Origin: an uncultured Treponema sp.
GTDB lineage: Bacteria > Spirochaetota > Spirochaetia > Treponematales > Treponemataceae
Reading direction: 5' to 3'
Assembly (NCBI GenBank): GCA_937902125.1
Contig: CALDIB010000036.1
Coordinates: 1-60,394 of the forward strand
Length of the DNA: 60,394 nucleotides
Shown here in pieces: positions 57,760-60,394 of this stretch. Within the stretch, counting starts at the first letter, position 1. Each line of letters starts with the position of its first letter. The position numbers and the translations under genes were made by a program. The notes beneath the pieces were generated by a model that saw nothing but the letters and a program-made list of their open reading frames with translations, had not been told where the DNA came from and made no database searches.

Positions 57760-59060
57760 TCACTCTCCCCCTTCCTCCATCGCGGCCAGCTCCTTTTGCA
57801 GCGTTTTCTGCAGGACTTCGTCAAAGCCGGTCAGGGCGGAAAAGGGCAAAAAGATTTTGGCTCGCGCCGGCTTTCTGGAATCGTGTTGTTTGCGCAAACA
57901 TTCACGCGGCGGACAAGATATTTGGGATTTGCGATCCGTTCAAAAAGAGAGACAAAGTTTTCCACAATCAGTTTTGAGGAATTGCTGTGCGTTCCAAGCG
58001 AAAGGCTCGCGCCGGCCGGCTTTGGAACGGGGCGGCCGTAATAGTCGTAGACCACTTCGCCGTCAAAATCGTCCTTGCCCAAAGTTTGCGCGTCGTAGCC
58101 TATGTAAAGCGCGATGGAATTCGCCACAAGTTTTTTCTTGAACAAATCCAGCGCCAAAAGCTCGGCCATTTCGCGCGCGATGATTTTTGCCTTTTCGTAG
58201 TCGTACGGCTCGTGAAGGACTTGCCCGCTTCCAAGGCTTTTGGCTTGCGTCTTGTAGCCCTTGATTTCCTTCATTCCCACAGGCTCGACGCCCCAAGCGT
58301 GGTCGATTAAAATCTCCGCGTCAATTCCAAATTCCTTGTACAAAAGCTTGGGGTTCTTTAGCGAAAGGCGAGCCACATCTCCCATCGTGTTCAAAAAATA
58401 TTTTTCAAGCCTGCGCGCGGTTCCGTTCCCCACCCTCCAAAAATCGGTGAGCGGCCTGTGGCTCCACAATTTTTTTCTGTAGGAAATTTCGTCAAGCTCC
58501 GCGATTCTCACTCCGTCCTTGTCCGCCGGAATATGCTTTGCCACAATGTCCATCGCGATTTTTGCCAAGTAAAGGTTGGGCGCGATTCCAGCCGTGGCCG
58601 TGATTCCTGTCGCGTCCAAAACGTCGTGGATGACTTTTACCGCAAGCTCGCGCGCGCCTGTCTTGTAAAGCGCAAGGTAGCTTGTCGCGTCGATGAAAAC
58701 TTCGTCAATCGAATAAACGTGAATGTCCTCGGGCGCGAAATATTTTAGGTAGACGTTGTAAATGTCGGTGGAATACTTTATGTAAAGCGCCATTCGCGGA
58801 ACGGCAGTTATGTACTCCAAATCCTTTCCGGTCTGCCGCTTTACCTCGCGCGCCTTGGCCTCAACCTCAAAAAGCCTGCAACGTCCGCCAAACCCGTAAG
58901 CCTTTAGCGCGGGGCTCACCGCAAGGCAAATCGTCTTGCTTGTGCGGCTTTTGTCGGCCACAACAAGCTTTGCCTTTAGCGGATCCAATCCGCGCTCGCG
59001 GCATTCAACCGAGGCTTAAAAAGATTTTAGGTCAATCGCGATATAGGTCTTGGCTTGCAT
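57760..59060 (-). pseudogene. Y-family DNA polymerase (UmuC/DinB-like) with nonsense codon and frameshift
   Basis: About 430 codons. The true ATG is 59060: the N-terminus reads YIAIDLKSF, then TAA at codon 15 (59018-59016), then ASVECRERGLDP. In the family this position is the Tyr of the FYASVE motif, the steric gate against ribonucleotides. Downstream the frame is clean: CLAVSPALKAYG, YSIDEVFIDAT with catalytic acids, and a little-finger region. Near 57855 a shift at a T run moves the C-terminus (ALTGFDEVLQKTLQKELAA) to another frame, ending at 57760. Two lesions make it a pseudogene; restart at GTG/ATG 58988 would lack catalytic residues. Confidence 0.85.
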
Positions 59061-59068
59061 GGGGCGGC

Positions 59069-59515
59069 CTATAGTCCAAGCGCTTTTTCCAGTTCCGCCT
59101 TAAGGGCTTCGTAGCGCAGGCGCTTTTCTTCCTTGGCAAAGTGAACCTCGCGGAACTGTTCCGGGTTCTTTTGGTAGCAAAGCTTTTCGCCGCCAAACTG
59201 CTCGCTTGTAAGGTCAAAGAGGCGGTCGCCGCCTGCGGTGGGAACAACGTTGTAGCAATGGTAGTTTCCGCCGTCGCGAAGGATGCCGTAGACTTTTCCG
59301 CCAAAAATGTCTTGCGCCAAAAAAGCCGTGATTGAGCACTGGCCAAGCGTCTTGTTCTTTGGCGTCCAGTCCTGCCTCATTCGCGGCGCGCAAGTTTGGG
59401 CGCTCCAAATTCCAGACAGCAAATCGTAGAGCTGCCGGGGATTTTTTATTTTTGAATAGGCCGGATTTACCGGAGCGCAATCCGCGCCCTGCCAGCCGTA
59501 AAATTTGTATTCCAT
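59069..59515 (-). CDS. YunG-like protein
   Basis: 148 residues from ATG 59515, which overlaps the GH5 stop (TGATG); a GTG at 59524 is possible. TPKNKTLGQCSITAFLAQDIFGG, then GGNYHCYNVVP and LFDLTSEQFGGEK, give a Cys/His/Asp-like layout as in the YunG family, which I take to be papain/transglutaminase-like. Its function is unknown. It lies 8 bases before the Y-family polymerase remnant. Confidence 0.65.
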   Translation of the reverse strand: MEYKFYGWQGADCAPVNPAYSKIKNPRQLYDLLSGIWSAQTCAPRMRQDWTPKNKTLGQCSITAFLAQDIFGGKVYGILRDGGNYHCYNVVPTAGGDRLFDLTSEQFGGEKLCYQKNPEQFREVHFAKEEKRLRYEALKAELEKALGL

Positions 59516-60394
59516 CAGAGACACTTCACCAATTCGCCGACAACGCCTTTCATGCGCTCGTCGCTAAGGCCAAAGTCCATAAGCTTGTAGCTCCAAGCGG
59601 CGCGGCCGATTCCGCATTTTTTAAACGCGGCGTTGATGTCCTTGTACCAGGCCAGCGTTTGCTCCGGGCTGGCGCGGTCAATCACGCCGTACTCGCCGCA
59701 GTAGAGGGCGACGCCCCGCTCCTGGCAGACCTTGATTCCCGCCTGCCACTTGCTGACGAAGAAGTCCTTGCCATAGAGGGCGGACTCGTCGGGAGCAGGC
59801 GTGATGAAGTCCGTGAGGCCCAGCTTCCGCGCCGCGTCGTTGTGCTCCCTGAAGCTGAGCGGATAGGACAGACGGAAGTCGTGGGGCATCCCCGCGACCC
59901 ACGGCGCCCCCTGGTGGGTGAACAGGAGGGGGTCGTAGCAGTGGAAGTTGTAGATCACGTTCTCGTCATAGGGGGCCTCCAGGTCCTTAAGGGCGTCCAC
60001 GGAATTGTTCCAGTAGCCCCCCACCAGGATCTTCACCTCAGGGGCTATGGCCCTGATGCGTCCGATGACCGTGCGGATGATCCTGTTCCAGGCAGGGCTG
60101 AAGGAGGGGTCGGTGACCTCGTTGAGCAGCTCGAAGGCCACCCGGCTGCCGATGTTCCCGTAGCGTCTGGCAAATTCCTCCCAGAGCTGATAGAACCTCT
60201 CCTGGAACTCCTCGCTCTCAAAAAAGCCCACATAGGTGGGGTCGTCAAAGACATAGCCTGCGGTCTTGTGCAGGTCCAGTATCAGGTTCAGGCCGTATTT
60301 TTCGCACCAGGCGATGGCCTTGTCAACGTAGGGGAAGCCGTAGTCCCGCAGCTTGCCCTCCTCGTCCTGGAATATCTCATAGTCCACCGGGAGC
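59515..60394 (-). CDS. GH5-type glycoside hydrolase, N-terminus beyond the window
   Basis: The last 290 residues are visible. GH5 pattern: WCEKYGLNLILDLHKTAG, FELLNEVTD with the acid/base Glu, NFHCYDPLLFTHQGAPWV, and LYCGEYGVI with the nucleophile Glu; the barrel is closed by AWSYKLMDFGL. Such enzymes cut beta-glucans or mannans. No start or signal peptide is in view. From about 59690 to the window end the DNA becomes very G+C-rich with CTG/GAG/AAG codons, while the last 60 codons look like the rest of the genome, indicating a recombinant gene or an assembly join. Confidence 0.85.
   Translation of the reverse strand, partial: LPVDYEIFQDEEGKLRDYGFPYVDKAIAWCEKYGLNLILDLHKTAGYVFDDPTYVGFFESEEFQERFYQLWEEFARRYGNIGSRVAFELLNEVTDPSFSPAWNRIIRTVIGRIRAIAPEVKILVGGYWNNSVDALKDLEAPYDENVIYNFHCYDPLLFTHQGAPWVAGMPHDFRLSYPLSFREHNDAARKLGLTDFITPAPDESALYGKDFFVSKWQAGIKVCQERGVALYCGEYGVIDRASPEQTLAWYKDINAAFKKCGIGRAAWSYKLMDFGLSDERMKGVVGELVKCL

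Noticed and set aside
59016..59018. The in-frame TAA of the Y-family polymerase as a recoded codon
   Set aside because: UAA is not used for selenocysteine or pyrrolysine, and the same gene has a second frame lesion, so pseudogene or sequencing error is simpler.

Overview
The window looks like the chromosome of a spirochaete, most probably a saccharolytic or gut-type Treponema (inference). Supporting evidence: a 286-residue FlaB-type endoflagellin with a sigma-28 promoter, FliS and FlgN chaperones, a MoxR/DUF58/BatA/BatB/BatD operon, the paired TIGR03545/TIGR03546 envelope families, many lipoproteins, and moderate G+C with TTG/AAA/GAA-rich codon use. No plasmid, phage, IS element, rRNA or CRISPR array was recognised.

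Layout. 0.2-4.5 kb: exported nuclease-like lipoprotein, a structured small RNA (6S-like candidate) with its own promoter and terminator, a solute-binding lipoprotein and an aminotransferase. 4.6-12.6 kb: one compact forward operon MoxR-DUF58-Bat-Smr, then a J-domain protein. 12.6-22 kb: infA, a DksA/TraR-like factor, a PHP phosphatase, a sensor-less hybrid kinase with its response regulator, DJ-1/PfpI, a broken tcdA, mntP, lspA and a purine permease. 22-27.4 kb: flgN-fliS, a sodium symporter, TIGR03545/03546. 27.5-36 kb: NFACT/RqcH-like protein, metF, three poorly known genes ending in an OppA-like binding protein, a palindromic element, a GT8 glycosyltransferase and a PlsC acyltransferase. 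36-46 kb: flaB, a type IIG restriction enzyme, Rel, ybaK and dnaX-ybaB-recR. 45.9-47.5 kb: two adjacent genes (LCM-type methyltransferase, flavodiiron protein) wrecked by deletions and short tandem duplications. 47.7-56.1 kb: tRNA-Val(GAC), then a reverse-strand block with a sulfonate/NMT1-type ABC importer, a second ABC transporter, two O-acetylhomoserine sulfhydrylases and a tiny YezD-like protein, read here as a sulfur-acquisition locus. 56.1-60.4 kb: gene remnants, a higBA toxin-antitoxin pair, a Y-family polymerase with a stop codon at its steric-gate position, a YunG-like protein and a GH5 glycosidase whose far part changes sharply in base composition.

Two genome-wide signals stand out. 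First, about ten genes have a -35/-10 promoter whose -10 hexamer ends only 6-10 bases before the start codon, mostly with no Shine-Dalgarno sequence, so they should be transcribed as leaderless or nearly leaderless mRNAs (aminotransferase, J-domain protein, response regulator, NFACT, metF, rel, dnaX, higB, probably lspA, tcdA and mntP). Second, nine promoters carry GCGC immediately upstream of the -10 hexamer. A third theme is gene decay by internal deletion, short tandem duplication, homopolymer frameshift and nonsense mutation at five loci. All statements come from reading the sequence; no searches were run.
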